Positions 27,101-34,386 of a stretch of DNA of 57,410 bases are shown in pieces (positions within the stretch are counted from its first letter, which is position 1; the number at the start of each line of letters is the position of its first letter). The position numbers and the translations under genes were made by a program. The notes beneath the pieces are model-generated. The model searched no databases and had not been told where the DNA came from. It saw only the letters and a program-made list of their open reading frames with translations. The DNA is from Azospirillum soli (lineage in GTDB: Bacteria > Pseudomonadota > Alphaproteobacteria > Azospirillales > Azospirillaceae): contig NZ_JAGINQ010000033.1 in NCBI RefSeq assembly GCF_017876165.1, positions 1 to 57,410 on the forward strand. The letters are read 5' to 3'.

Positions 27101-27965
27101 GGGCTTCGTAAAGGTCGCGCCCCTCCGGCAGCGCGCCGCGCCCGATCAGCAGCAGCGACAGGTTCCAGCGGGCCAGCGCGAAGCCCGGATCGCTGCGCAG
27201 CGCCTCGCGGTAGCAGGCCTCGGCCTCCACCGGCCGCCCCTGCGCCTCGCGCAGCAGGCCCAGGTTGACCAGCGTTTCCGGGTCGCCGGGGGCAAGGCGC
27301 AGGGCTTCCGTGTGGGCGGCCTCGGCCTCGTCCAGCCGGCCGGCCTCCTTCAGCACGACGCCCAGGTCGGTGTGCGCCAGCGGATCGGCGGGGTCGAGCG
27401 CCAGCGCGGCGCGCAAGCTCGCCTCGGCCTCCTCCAGCCGGTCCTGCGCGTGCAGGGCGGTGCCGAGGTTGACCAGCGCCTCCGGATAAGCCCCGCGCAA
27501 CTCCAGCGCACGGCGGTAATGGGCGATGGCCTCGTCGAGCCGGCCGAGATCCTGAAGCGCGCTGCCCAGGCTGTTCTGCGCCTCCGGATAGTCCTCCTTC
27601 AGCGCCAGCGCGCGGCGGTAGGCGGCCTCCGCCTCCGCGACGCGGCCGAGGCCGTGCAGCGCGAGGCCGAGGTTGGCGTGGTGTTCGGCCTTGCCACCAC
27701 CCTTTTCGTTGGCCCGCGCGATGGCCTCGGCGATCAGGCGGGCGGCTTCGGCGTCATGGCCGGTCTGGTGGGCCAGCACGCCCAGCAGATGCAGAGCTTC
27801 CACATGGCCGGGGTCGGCCTGGAGGATCGCGCGGTAGCCCCGCTCGGCCCCGGCGAGGTCGCCGGCGTGGTGGCGGGCCACGGCTTCGGCAAAAGCGCGA
27901 TGGGCCGCGTCATGATGGGCCATATCATGATGGGCGGGAGCCTTGTTGCGATCCTGCTTGGTCAT
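24162..27965 (-). CDS. Duplicated TPR / GT9-like glycosyltransferase-fold protein (1267 aa)
   Basis: The protein consists of two equivalent modules. Module 1 (about 20-580) has roughly eight TPRs and then a GT9/heptosyltransferase-like domain with MVWREQGLGDELLYATCLPD, VGVCWRSQRT, DLVVTVASSVGEMAGALGVP and ending WFPSMRMW. Module 2 (about 612-1267) repeats this with VLLWREQGVGDELLYASCYA, IGICWRSRFR, DLVISAGTSVAEMAGALGVP and WYPSMRLF. Residues about 584-611 between them are encoded by an interspersed palindromic repeat (VIPAKAGIQ ... DPRLRGDD). It is probably a cytosolic transferase acting on proteins or polysaccharide; the donor is unknown. The ATG at 27965 (MTKQDRNKAP) is preferred over an in-frame start at 28046. 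It overlaps metQ2 tail-to-tail. Confidence 0.88.
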   Translation of the reverse strand: MTKQDRNKAPAHHDMAHHDAAHRAFAEAVARHHAGDLAGAERGYRAILQADPGHVEALHLLGVLAHQTGHDAEAARLIAEAIARANEKGGGKAEHHANLGLALHGLGRVAEAEAAYRRALALKEDYPEAQNSLGSALQDLGRLDEAIAHYRRALELRGAYPEALVNLGTALHAQDRLEEAEASLRAALALDPADPLAHTDLGVVLKEAGRLDEAEAAHTEALRLAPGDPETLVNLGLLREAQGRPVEAEACYREALRSDPGFALARWNLSLLLIGRGALPEGRDLYEARFDSRRVLGARSFPVPRWQGEDLSGKRIMVWREQGLGDELLYATCLPDLIRRAGQVILECDPRMVGLFARSFPQATVRAQTFTPDGRETVDPPDFDTHVPMASLTRFLRRDYASFSAAGAYLVPDPERAALWRDRLAALPPGVRVGVCWRSQRTLGERKHAYTHLDAWAPLFRVPGLVFVALQYDARDEEIDGALERQGVTLHRWADTDLKNDLEAAAALTAGLDLVVTVASSVGEMAGALGVPVWRFGGANDWTMQGTAVRPWFPSMRMWRARGGEGLDGVLARMAGALKQQLPTVIPAKAGIQGNAGKSQMALDPRLRGDDDLLKEAHSLHQSGQWPEAEKAYQSILQADANHAEALEGYGWLGHQAGRPDIAVELIGRAIAAGGGTAERHRRRALAFQTLGAFAEAEADYRAALTFQADDAEALGNLGVVLLGLGNATEAADVTAKAARLQPLWAGLHANLGLALQAVGSDGDGALRRALALDPALAEAWNGLASSALAADRVAQADAFADRALRLRPDYPEALSNQGVALLALNKNPEAVAALRAALRLRPDDARTLGNLAHALEAAGEADRAALAWWKIILLDPGSSEGFAGLADLRQRQKRFDAALRAWGRALTLNSQRAEWHYNLGNAFQAAGRPSDADVAYRRAVEVDPSLSLATFNRGYAALARGELELGWTGLEARFASGQATPDRRFRKPLWDGGDLTGKTVLLWREQGVGDELLYASCYADLIARASRVIVECDPRLVPLMARSFPNAVVRAETADPDDFDLHVPAGSLPRHFRTRLDAFPDRAGWLTPDPEKLNRWRDRLAALGPGLKIGICWRSRFRNALRESAYTILDQWGPILATPGVHFVNLQYDDCVAELATAEERFGVRVRRWPDVDLMNDLDEAAALTAALDLVISAGTSVAEMAGALGVPVWRFGWAGEWTALGTAVRPWYPSMRLFAPPPGGTLDDALGAIGRAVTQAITRPGRSRP
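26132..26215. repeat. Palindromic repeat, copy 3 of 4, inside the TPR gene
   Basis: CGTCATCCCCACGAAGGCGG on the left and CCCCGCCTTCGCGGGGATGA on the right enclose GGATCCAGGGC...GCCCTGGATCC. On the minus strand it is in frame and reads VIPAKAGIQ at its start and ALDPRLRGDDD at its end. It sits exactly at the junction of the two protein modules. Confidence 0.9.
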
Positions 27966-28148
27966 GGTGCCTGTCGTTTCGTCCCCCGCCGCCCCCTCGA
28001 TAACATGTTTCCGGCGCGGGAAGCGTGACGGAAGCCCCAGGGGCAATTTGTCACGCGCAATTTTTGGCGCGGTTGCTTCGTGTGCAGTCGTTCGTTAACT
28101 CAAGTGGTCCTACCATTTGGCCAAAGGTTCCTGCCAAGGACAAGACAG

Positions 28149-29831
28149 ATGCATGGCCTGCAATTCGGCATCAGGGCCAAGATCCTGATTTTCCCCGTCA
28201 TTTCGCTGGTGGCCCTGGCCATCGTCGCCGCCGTGTCGCTGATCCGCCTGGAAGCGACCATGATGGACGACCACAAGTCGCGCGTGCGCGCGGTGGTCGA
28301 TTCATCGGTCAGCATCGTGGAGGATTTGGAAAAGCGCGCCGCCAAGGGTGAAATCCCGCTGGCCGAGGCGCAGGCGGCGGCGAAGAACGTCCTGCGCGCC
28401 CTGCGCTTCGACGGATCGGAGTACCTGTTCGTCTACGACCGCGAGGGTGTGTCGGTCGCGCACGGCGCCAAGCCTGGGCTGGAAGGCAAGAACCTCTGGA
28501 ACTACCAGGATCCCGGCGGCACCTACGTCATCCGCGAACTGATCCAGGCGGCGCCGAAGGGAACCTTCGTCAACTTCCTGTGGGAGAAGCCCGGCCAGGA
28601 CCAGCCGGTGCCCAAGGTCGGCTTCGGGCGCTTCACGTCCGGCTGGGGCTGGATGATCGGGTCCGGCGTCTATCTGGATACCGTGAACGCCGCCTTTGCC
28701 GAACGCGCCTGGCAGATTGGCGGTATCGTCGCCATGCTGGCGCTGGCGACCTTCGCGCTGGCCTTCGCGCTTGGCCGGGGCTTCAGCCAGCCGATCCTGC
28801 GGCTGGAAGAGGCGATGGTCAGCATCGCGCGCGGCGATCTGTCCACCGCGATTCCGGAACGGCATCGCAGCGACGAAATCGGCAAAATGGCCCACGCGGT
28901 CGCCGTGCTTAAGGACAGCGCCGAAGAAACCGCCCGCCTGCGCGCCGAGCAGGAACGCGCCAAGACCCGCGCAGCGGAGGAACGCCACGCCACGCTGGTG
29001 AGCCTTGCCGACCGGTTCGAGGCGAGCGTCAAGAGCGTGGTGGACGCTGTTTCGCAGGCCGCGCAGGAGATGCAGGGCGCCTCGACCGCCATGTCGCGCA
29101 CGGTGACCGACGCCTCGCACCTAGCGACGGACGCCGCGGCCTCCGCCGAGGAAGCCACGTCGAGCGTCAGCACCGTCGCCGGGGCGACCGAACAGCTCTC
29201 GGCCTCCATCCAGGAGATCGGGCGTCAGGTGGCGCAGTCGAACAGCATCGCCGGCGCGGCGGTGCATGAGGCCGAGAAGACCAACAGCATCATGGCCCAC
29301 CTCAACGAGTCCGCCCGCCGGGTCGGCGAGGTGGTCGAGCTGATCAACAACATCGCCAGCCAGACCAACCTGCTGGCGCTGAACGCCACCATTGAGGCCG
29401 CGCGCGCGGGCGAGCACGGCAAGGGCTTCGCCGTCGTTGCAAACGAGGTCAAGAGCCTCGCCAACCAAACGGCGCGCGCGACTGAGGAAATCCAGTCGAA
29501 GATCGCCGAGATTCAGGAGGCCACCGGGTCGGCGGTCACCGCGATCAAGGGGATCGGCGGCACCATCGGGCACATCAGCGAGATCTCGGCGGCCATCGCC
29601 ACGGCAGTCGGCCAGCAGGACGCGGCGACGCGCGAGATCGCCGGCAACATCCAGCAGGCGGCAGCCGGCACCTCGGCCGTATCCGGCAACCTCGCCACCG
29701 TCACCCGCGTGACCGGTGAGGCCGGCGCCTCGGCCGAACGGGTGCTGAGCACGGCGGGCGGGCTGTCGCGTGAATCGCAGCGCCTGCGCGACGAGGTGAC
29801 GAAGTTCCTGACGACCGTCCGGGCGTCATAA
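28149..29831 (+). CDS. Methyl-accepting chemotaxis protein with a single-Cache sensor
   Basis: The 560-residue chemoreceptor has a membrane helix near the N-terminus (about 12-35). A periplasmic sCache_2-type domain follows (about 45-185, with SEYLFVYDREGVSVAHGAKPGLEGKN in pieces and GFGRFTSGWGWMIGSGVY), then a second helix (about 190-212) and a HAMP (SQPILRLEEAMVSIARGDLS). The long coiled coil has the signalling tip VVELINNIASQTNLLALNATIEAARAGEHGKGFAVVANEV in consecutive segments. AAGGA precedes the ATG at 28149. There is no C-terminal NWETF-type pentapeptide, so adaptation enzymes would bind elsewhere. sCache_2 sensors often detect small organic acids; the ligand is unknown. Confidence 0.95.
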   Translation: MHGLQFGIRAKILIFPVISLVALAIVAAVSLIRLEATMMDDHKSRVRAVVDSSVSIVEDLEKRAAKGEIPLAEAQAAAKNVLRALRFDGSEYLFVYDREGVSVAHGAKPGLEGKNLWNYQDPGGTYVIRELIQAAPKGTFVNFLWEKPGQDQPVPKVGFGRFTSGWGWMIGSGVYLDTVNAAFAERAWQIGGIVAMLALATFALAFALGRGFSQPILRLEEAMVSIARGDLSTAIPERHRSDEIGKMAHAVAVLKDSAEETARLRAEQERAKTRAAEERHATLVSLADRFEASVKSVVDAVSQAAQEMQGASTAMSRTVTDASHLATDAAASAEEATSSVSTVAGATEQLSASIQEIGRQVAQSNSIAGAAVHEAEKTNSIMAHLNESARRVGEVVELINNIASQTNLLALNATIEAARAGEHGKGFAVVANEVKSLANQTARATEEIQSKIAEIQEATGSAVTAIKGIGGTIGHISEISAAIATAVGQQDAATREIAGNIQQAAAGTSAVSGNLATVTRVTGEAGASAERVLSTAGGLSRESQRLRDEVTKFLTTVRAS

Positions 29832-29858
29832 GCGACCGCAGGTCGGAAACGCGGAGAC

Positions 29859-29880
29859 ACACGAAGACGCGTCTTCGTGT
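29859..29880. terminator. Terminator after the chemoreceptor gene
   Basis: ACACGAAGAC (29859-29868) and GTCTTCGTGT (29871-29880) form a perfect 22-bp palindrome around GC, followed by GATCTTTT. It lies 28 bp after the chemoreceptor stop. Confidence 0.8.
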
Positions 29881-29993
29881 GATCTTTTCCACCGTCAGCT
29901 CACAACCTGCCGAGAATCGCCCACCTTCGCCTTTTCGACAGCTGGCACGGCTGTCCAGTGAAACATTTGCCTTCGGGGCCATCCCTTTCCACA

Positions 29994-30079
29994 TCGTCAT
30001 CCCCGCGTAGGCGGGGATCCAGAAGGTTTCCGTGTAAGTGCTTGTTCGGCCTGGATTCCCGCCTTCGCGGGAATGACGA
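29994..30079. repeat. Palindromic repeat, copy 4 of 4
   Basis: TCGTCATCCCCGCGTAGGCG on the left and CCCGCCTTCGCGGGAATGAC on the right, each with its own GCGGGG-type hairpin, flank a divergent centre. It lies in the 374-bp region between the convergent chemoreceptor and pentapeptide genes, which otherwise holds only the terminator at 29859. Confidence 0.85.
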
Positions 30080-30205
30080 CGTCGGGAGTGGCAGGCTCCG
30101 GGAAACAGCAGCGTCCGTTTCCGAGACTCGCGCCAAAACAATTCAGCCCCTTCAACGCCTGACTCGGCTCCCCTGACAGCCGTGCGACAGCTGGGGAAAG
30201 CACGC

Positions 30206-31498
30206 TTAAAGTTTCAGGCCCGCCACACCGTCGAGGATGACCCCTTCCATCAGCGCCTTGCGCTCCAGCTTGGCGCCGAACAGGCGGGCGTGGCTGAAGT
30301 CGGCCTTGGCCAGGTCGCAGCCCATGAGGTTGGCGAAGGACAGGTCGGCGCCCGCGAAGTTCACGTTGCGCAGGCAGGCCCCGCGCAGGTCGGCGTAGCG
30401 CATCCGGGCGCCGGCCAGTTCCGAGCGCATGGAACGCTTTTCGTCGAAGACCAGCGGGCGCAGGTTCACGTTGCGCAGGTCGGCGTTGTTCAGCTTGGCG
30501 TTCTTCAGGTTGATGCCGCGCATGTCGCCGCCGATCAGCTTGGCGACGCGGAAGTCCGCGTTTTCCATCACCGCCGCCTGAAGCTGCACGTTGGTGAGGT
30601 CCAGGCCATAGAAGGTCGCCCCCACCGCCCGCAGCATGGTCAGGCAGCTGTGCGCCAGCGACGGGGCGTGGCGCAGGTCGAAGTCCGACAGGTCGAGATG
30701 CGCGCCCTGGGCACCGCCGGTGCCGACCCACACGATGTGGTCGTGCAGCAGTTCCTCCAGCGGGCGGCCGAGTTCCGACACGACGCGGCCGACCGGGTTG
30801 TCGGTCAGCGTGTCCTCGATGTCGGCGTCGGTCAAGTCCGTCATGGTCAGCGCGGCACCGGTCAGCACCGCGCCGCGCAGGCAGGCGCCGCGCAGGTCGG
30901 CACCCGAGAGGTCGGCGCCTTCCAGGTTGGAGCCGGTGAAGTTGGCGCCGCGCATGGTGGCGCGCACCAGCTTGCACCCCTTCATCACCGCGTCGGTGAA
31001 GTCGGTGTGCAAGGCCATGGCGCCGCTGAGGCGGGCGTTGGTCAGGTTGGCGCCCGACAGGTCGGCGCCCGACGCTTCGGTCGGCTGGGTGTCCACCTGG
31101 ACCATGCGCAGGTTGCCGGCCCGGTCCTTCTCAGCCAGCGAGCCGTCGCGCAAGTCGGCCTCGAACAGGTTGGCGCCGATCAGGATGGCGCCGCGCAGGC
31201 AGGCGCCGCGCAGGTCGGTCTTGATGAGGCTGGCGTTTTCCAGATTGGCCTGACGCAGGTCGGTGGCGAACATCGCCGCGCAGTCCAGCCGCGCCCCCGT
31301 CAGGTTCGCGCCGCGCAGGGAGGCACCGACGAAGTCGGCGTGCGCGAGGTCGCGCCCCGACAGATCCAGCCCGCTGAGGTCGAAGAAGGACAGCGTCGCC
31401 CGCGCTCCGCCGATGCGCGCGTTGCGGAACATCTCGTGCCGCCGCACCACGGCGTCGAGTTGTGATTGGTCCAGGCGGGTGAGGCTGCGCGGATTCAT
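30206..31498 (-). CDS. Pentapeptide-repeat protein (430 aa)
   Basis: The protein is dominated by A(D/N)Lxx-type repeats in three blocks: about 40-125 (for example FDLSGLDLSGRDLAHADFVG), about 140-225 (SGADLSGANLTNARLSGAM) and about 285-425 (NADLRNVNLRPL, YADLRGACLRNVNFAGADLS). A non-repeat helical segment (about 226-275) contains RVVSELGRPLEELLHDHIVWVGTGG. Such proteins form right-handed quadrilateral beta-helices; some mimic DNA and protect gyrase, others are scaffolds. There is no signal peptide. The interrupting helical segment with HDHIVWV is reminiscent of the non-repeat domain in some alphaproteobacterial members. The function is unknown. Confidence 0.92.
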   Translation of the reverse strand: MNPRSLTRLDQSQLDAVVRRHEMFRNARIGGARATLSFFDLSGLDLSGRDLAHADFVGASLRGANLTGARLDCAAMFATDLRQANLENASLIKTDLRGACLRGAILIGANLFEADLRDGSLAEKDRAGNLRMVQVDTQPTEASGADLSGANLTNARLSGAMALHTDFTDAVMKGCKLVRATMRGANFTGSNLEGADLSGADLRGACLRGAVLTGAALTMTDLTDADIEDTLTDNPVGRVVSELGRPLEELLHDHIVWVGTGGAQGAHLDLSDFDLRHAPSLAHSCLTMLRAVGATFYGLDLTNVQLQAAVMENADFRVAKLIGGDMRGINLKNAKLNNADLRNVNLRPLVFDEKRSMRSELAGARMRYADLRGACLRNVNFAGADLSFANLMGCDLAKADFSHARLFGAKLERKALMEGVILDGVAGLKL

Positions 31499-31637
31499 GG
31501 ACGCTGGTTCATGGGGCCGTGTCGATTCCGATCACGGCCACAGGTTAACGCAGGCGTCGTTCAAGAATTATTAATGCTGATATCAACGCTGGGAGCGGTG
31601 CCGCATGAACCCACCGAACCAACCCGCCGAACGAACC

Positions 31638-33794
31638 CTAGGCCGCGCTCTGATGCGCGGCCTGCCGGGTGGCGCCGCGTTCCGTGCCGGCGGCGCGGAG
31701 GGCGTCGCGCAGCAGATCGGGGGTGAAGGGCTTGTGCAGCAGGCGGCAGCCGGCGTCCATCGCTTCGCGGATGCGCTCGGGCGCGGTGTCGCCGGTCAGA
31801 ATGATGCCGGGGATGGGACGGCCAAGCTGCTCGGCGGCGCGGGTGACGATCTGCGCCCCGGTCAGGGACCCCGGCAGGCGGAAATCGGTCACGATGACGT
31901 CCGGGGCGCGGGGGGCCGCCCGCAAGGCCTCCAGCGCGGCGGGGCCATCGGCCGCCAAAATCACGCGGTTGCCCCAGCTTTCCAACAGAAGCTGCATGCC
32001 GGAGCGCTGGACCGGATCATCCTCGACCACCAGGATCAGGCGCTCGGGCGCGTCCTCCATCGGACCGGCGGCGGGGGTGGCGGACGGTTCCGCCTTCGTC
32101 TCGCTGGCCGCCAGGGGGACGGTGATGGTGAAGACCGCCCCATGGCCAAGGCGCGAACGCACCTCCATCGCATGGCCGAGCAGTTCGGCCTTGCGCCGCA
32201 CCTTGGCGAGGCCGAGGCCCAGGCCGTGGCGGCGGTCCCGCTCCGGGTTGCCGAGCTGGACGAAGTCCTCGAAGATGGCGTCCAGATGCTCCGACGGGAT
32301 GCCGGGGCCGGTGTCCCACACCTCGATGCGCAGCCACTGTCCGCGCCGCCGGCAGCCGACGACGATGCCGCCCGACGGCGTGTAGGTCACCGCGTTGCGC
32401 AGCAGCTCGCGCAGCATGCGGGTCAGCAGGGCCATGTCGGTCCGCACCACCGCGTCGGACGGGCGCACCCGCAGTTCCAGCCCCTTTTCCTCCACCGCCA
32501 GGCGGAAATCGGCGGCGACCTCGTTCAGGATGGAGGCGATGGGCACGTCGGCGACGTTCGGGCGCACCACACCGGCGTCCAGCGTGGCGACCTCCAGCAG
32601 CGCGTGCAGCAGCTTCTCGCCGCTGTCCAGCGCCTCCCCCATCTTGCCGGCGATGGACAGGTCGCGCGGGTCCTTCAGCCGCTCGGTCAGGATGTGATGG
32701 AACAGGCGCAGGGCCTGGAAGGGCTGGCGCAGGTCGTGGTTCGCCGCCGAAAGGAAGCGGCCCTTGGCTTGGTTGGCGCGCTCCTTCTCGGTCAACGCGC
32801 GGACGAGCTTCTGGTTCAGGGCGCGCAGGTCGGCCGTGCGCTCCTCCACCCGCTGCTCCAGCCGGGAATTGGCGTCCTGAAGCGCCTGACGGGCCGTCGC
32901 TTCGCGGCGCTGGCTGGCCCAGCCGAGCCACGACAGGCCGAGCAGCGCCAGAACGCTGAGGCCGACCACGGCGCCGCCGCGTTCCAGGCGGCTGTACCAG
33001 GGCGCCAGCACGGCGTTGCGCGACAGGGCGACGGCGGCGATCACCGGCAGCGTGTCCATGCGCTTCATGCCGAGCACCGACGCCTGCCCGCCGACCGGCC
33101 AGTCGGACTCCACCGCGTCGTCGCCCGGTGCCAGCCGCGGCAACGGACCCAGATAGGGCACGCCGAAGCCGATCAGCCGCAGGCCGTCCGGCCGCAGCAG
33201 CCCGGCGAAGCGGAGATGGCCGTCGCCGAAGACCCGCATCACATGGGACAGCGCCGAGGTGGGCAGCGCCAGAAGCACCGCGCCGTCCGTCTGGCCCCTG
33301 CGGTTGGTCAGCCGGCGGGTCAGCACGATGGCGCCCCCGTCGTCGATGTGGCCGGGCAGAAGCAGGATGCCGCGTTCGTCGTCCGGCATCTCGCCGTGCA
33401 GGATGGTGGTCATCGCTTCGGTGCCGAGCCCGATGGTCGGCCCGAACACCACCTTGCCCGAGGCATCGACGATGGACAGCGCGCCGATGCCCGAGGTGGC
33501 CAGCGCCTCCCCCAGGGCGTTTTCGGCCAGCGTGGACAGGCCGCCGCCCTCCATCCGGTCGGCGACGCGCGTCACGGCGGACGCGCCGCTCTCCAGCACC
33601 GCCGTCGCGTGGCCTTCCAGCACGGCGGCCGCCTGACGCGCGTCGCGCTCGGCGCGGTCCAGCGTGTCCAGATAGTCGAGCAGGGTCATCGCGCCGAACG
33701 CCGACGTCCCCAGGGCCGTCACCGCCACGACGATGGCGGCCAGGACGGCTTTGGGGTGCAACGACAGCAATGCGCGATAGGAGAGCCGAAGCAT
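31638..33794 (-). CDS. Hybrid histidine kinase with C-terminal receiver, paralogous to the kinase at 52601
   Basis: The 718-residue protein begins with a membrane helix (about 12-35). An extracytoplasmic region of ~230 residues with Cache-like features follows (LSIVDASGKVVFGPTIGLG, DDGGAIVLTRRLTNRRGQ), then a second helix (about 270-290) and a coiled coil. The kinase core carries the phospho-His in FLSAANHDLRQPFQALRLF, the N-box LLRNAVTYTPSG and DTGPGIPSEHL. The receiver has the phospho-Asp in PDVIVTDFRLPG and the ending ILTGDTAPERIREAMDAGCR. HDLRQP kinases of this kind resemble NahK/HnoK hybrid sensors. The ATG at 33794 is used, although TTG at 33800 is in frame. It has no adjacent regulator. 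Confidence 0.92.
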   Translation of the reverse strand: MLRLSYRALLSLHPKAVLAAIVVAVTALGTSAFGAMTLLDYLDTLDRAERDARQAAAVLEGHATAVLESGASAVTRVADRMEGGGLSTLAENALGEALATSGIGALSIVDASGKVVFGPTIGLGTEAMTTILHGEMPDDERGILLLPGHIDDGGAIVLTRRLTNRRGQTDGAVLLALPTSALSHVMRVFGDGHLRFAGLLRPDGLRLIGFGVPYLGPLPRLAPGDDAVESDWPVGGQASVLGMKRMDTLPVIAAVALSRNAVLAPWYSRLERGGAVVGLSVLALLGLSWLGWASQRREATARQALQDANSRLEQRVEERTADLRALNQKLVRALTEKERANQAKGRFLSAANHDLRQPFQALRLFHHILTERLKDPRDLSIAGKMGEALDSGEKLLHALLEVATLDAGVVRPNVADVPIASILNEVAADFRLAVEEKGLELRVRPSDAVVRTDMALLTRMLRELLRNAVTYTPSGGIVVGCRRRGQWLRIEVWDTGPGIPSEHLDAIFEDFVQLGNPERDRRHGLGLGLAKVRRKAELLGHAMEVRSRLGHGAVFTITVPLAASETKAEPSATPAAGPMEDAPERLILVVEDDPVQRSGMQLLLESWGNRVILAADGPAALEALRAAPRAPDVIVTDFRLPGSLTGAQIVTRAAEQLGRPIPGIILTGDTAPERIREAMDAGCRLLHKPFTPDLLRDALRAAGTERGATRQAAHQSAA

Positions 33795-34386
33795 GAGCAA
33801 GGACAGTCGAACAGGGACAGGGCAGATCGTCCGGGATCGGCGACGGATCGCTGGTACGCCGGACGGGAAAAGCGACGGAGCGTCCCAGGCCGGGAACTCC
33901 GCGCCGGTTCAGGGCGCTGATTCAGGATTGGCCGGATCGGCGTGACGCTGGGGGCCTAGAGCTGAGGGGCTAGAGACGGGCCATGGGGCGGGGGCGCAGC
34001 GGAGGAGCGCCGGCGTGCGACGGGCAGCGCCGCTGGAGGCGCCAGAAGCCCGGATCGTTCGACCGATGTTTACCAGTCATAGCCGGCAAAACCGCCTCCG
34101 CGAAACTGATGATTTCGTTCATACACCCCCCGTATTCTTCGCCAATATTTGATGCGGTCTTCGCAATCCCCCAGCATATTTGTCTTTATTTTTCGTGTGG
34201 GAGCATACCATGGTGAGGCTTAGGGCGCGACCTGCCTTGACGACTATGACCATGCTCATAAGGCACCCACTCTGTTGGGAGAGGCTCGAAGGCCCACGGT
34301 GCCAAAAGCCTGTGATGAAGGTTCGGCCAAAGGCGAAGGGATCACCGGACCGTCTCGCGCGTTGCTCTCACGCCGCGAATTCCCCC
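33795..34386. other. Intergenic region before glgX
   Basis: This ~590-bp region between the divergent kinase and glgX has no separate gene I can support. The stretch 34070-34215 is strikingly AT-rich for this genome (runs of TTTATTTTT-like sequence) and probably holds the glgX promoter. GGGAG followed by ATG at 34210 is in frame with glgX and would add 59 residues that do not look conserved. Confidence 0.45.

Noticed and set aside
18226..30079. CRISPR array from the repeated palindromes
   Set aside because: The four copies are kilobases apart and irregularly spaced, with no cas genes.
34210..34386. N-terminal extension of GlgX from ATG 34210
   Set aside because: The ribosome-binding site is good, but the 59 residues are unlike GlgX N-termini. 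The later start is kept and the ambiguity noted.
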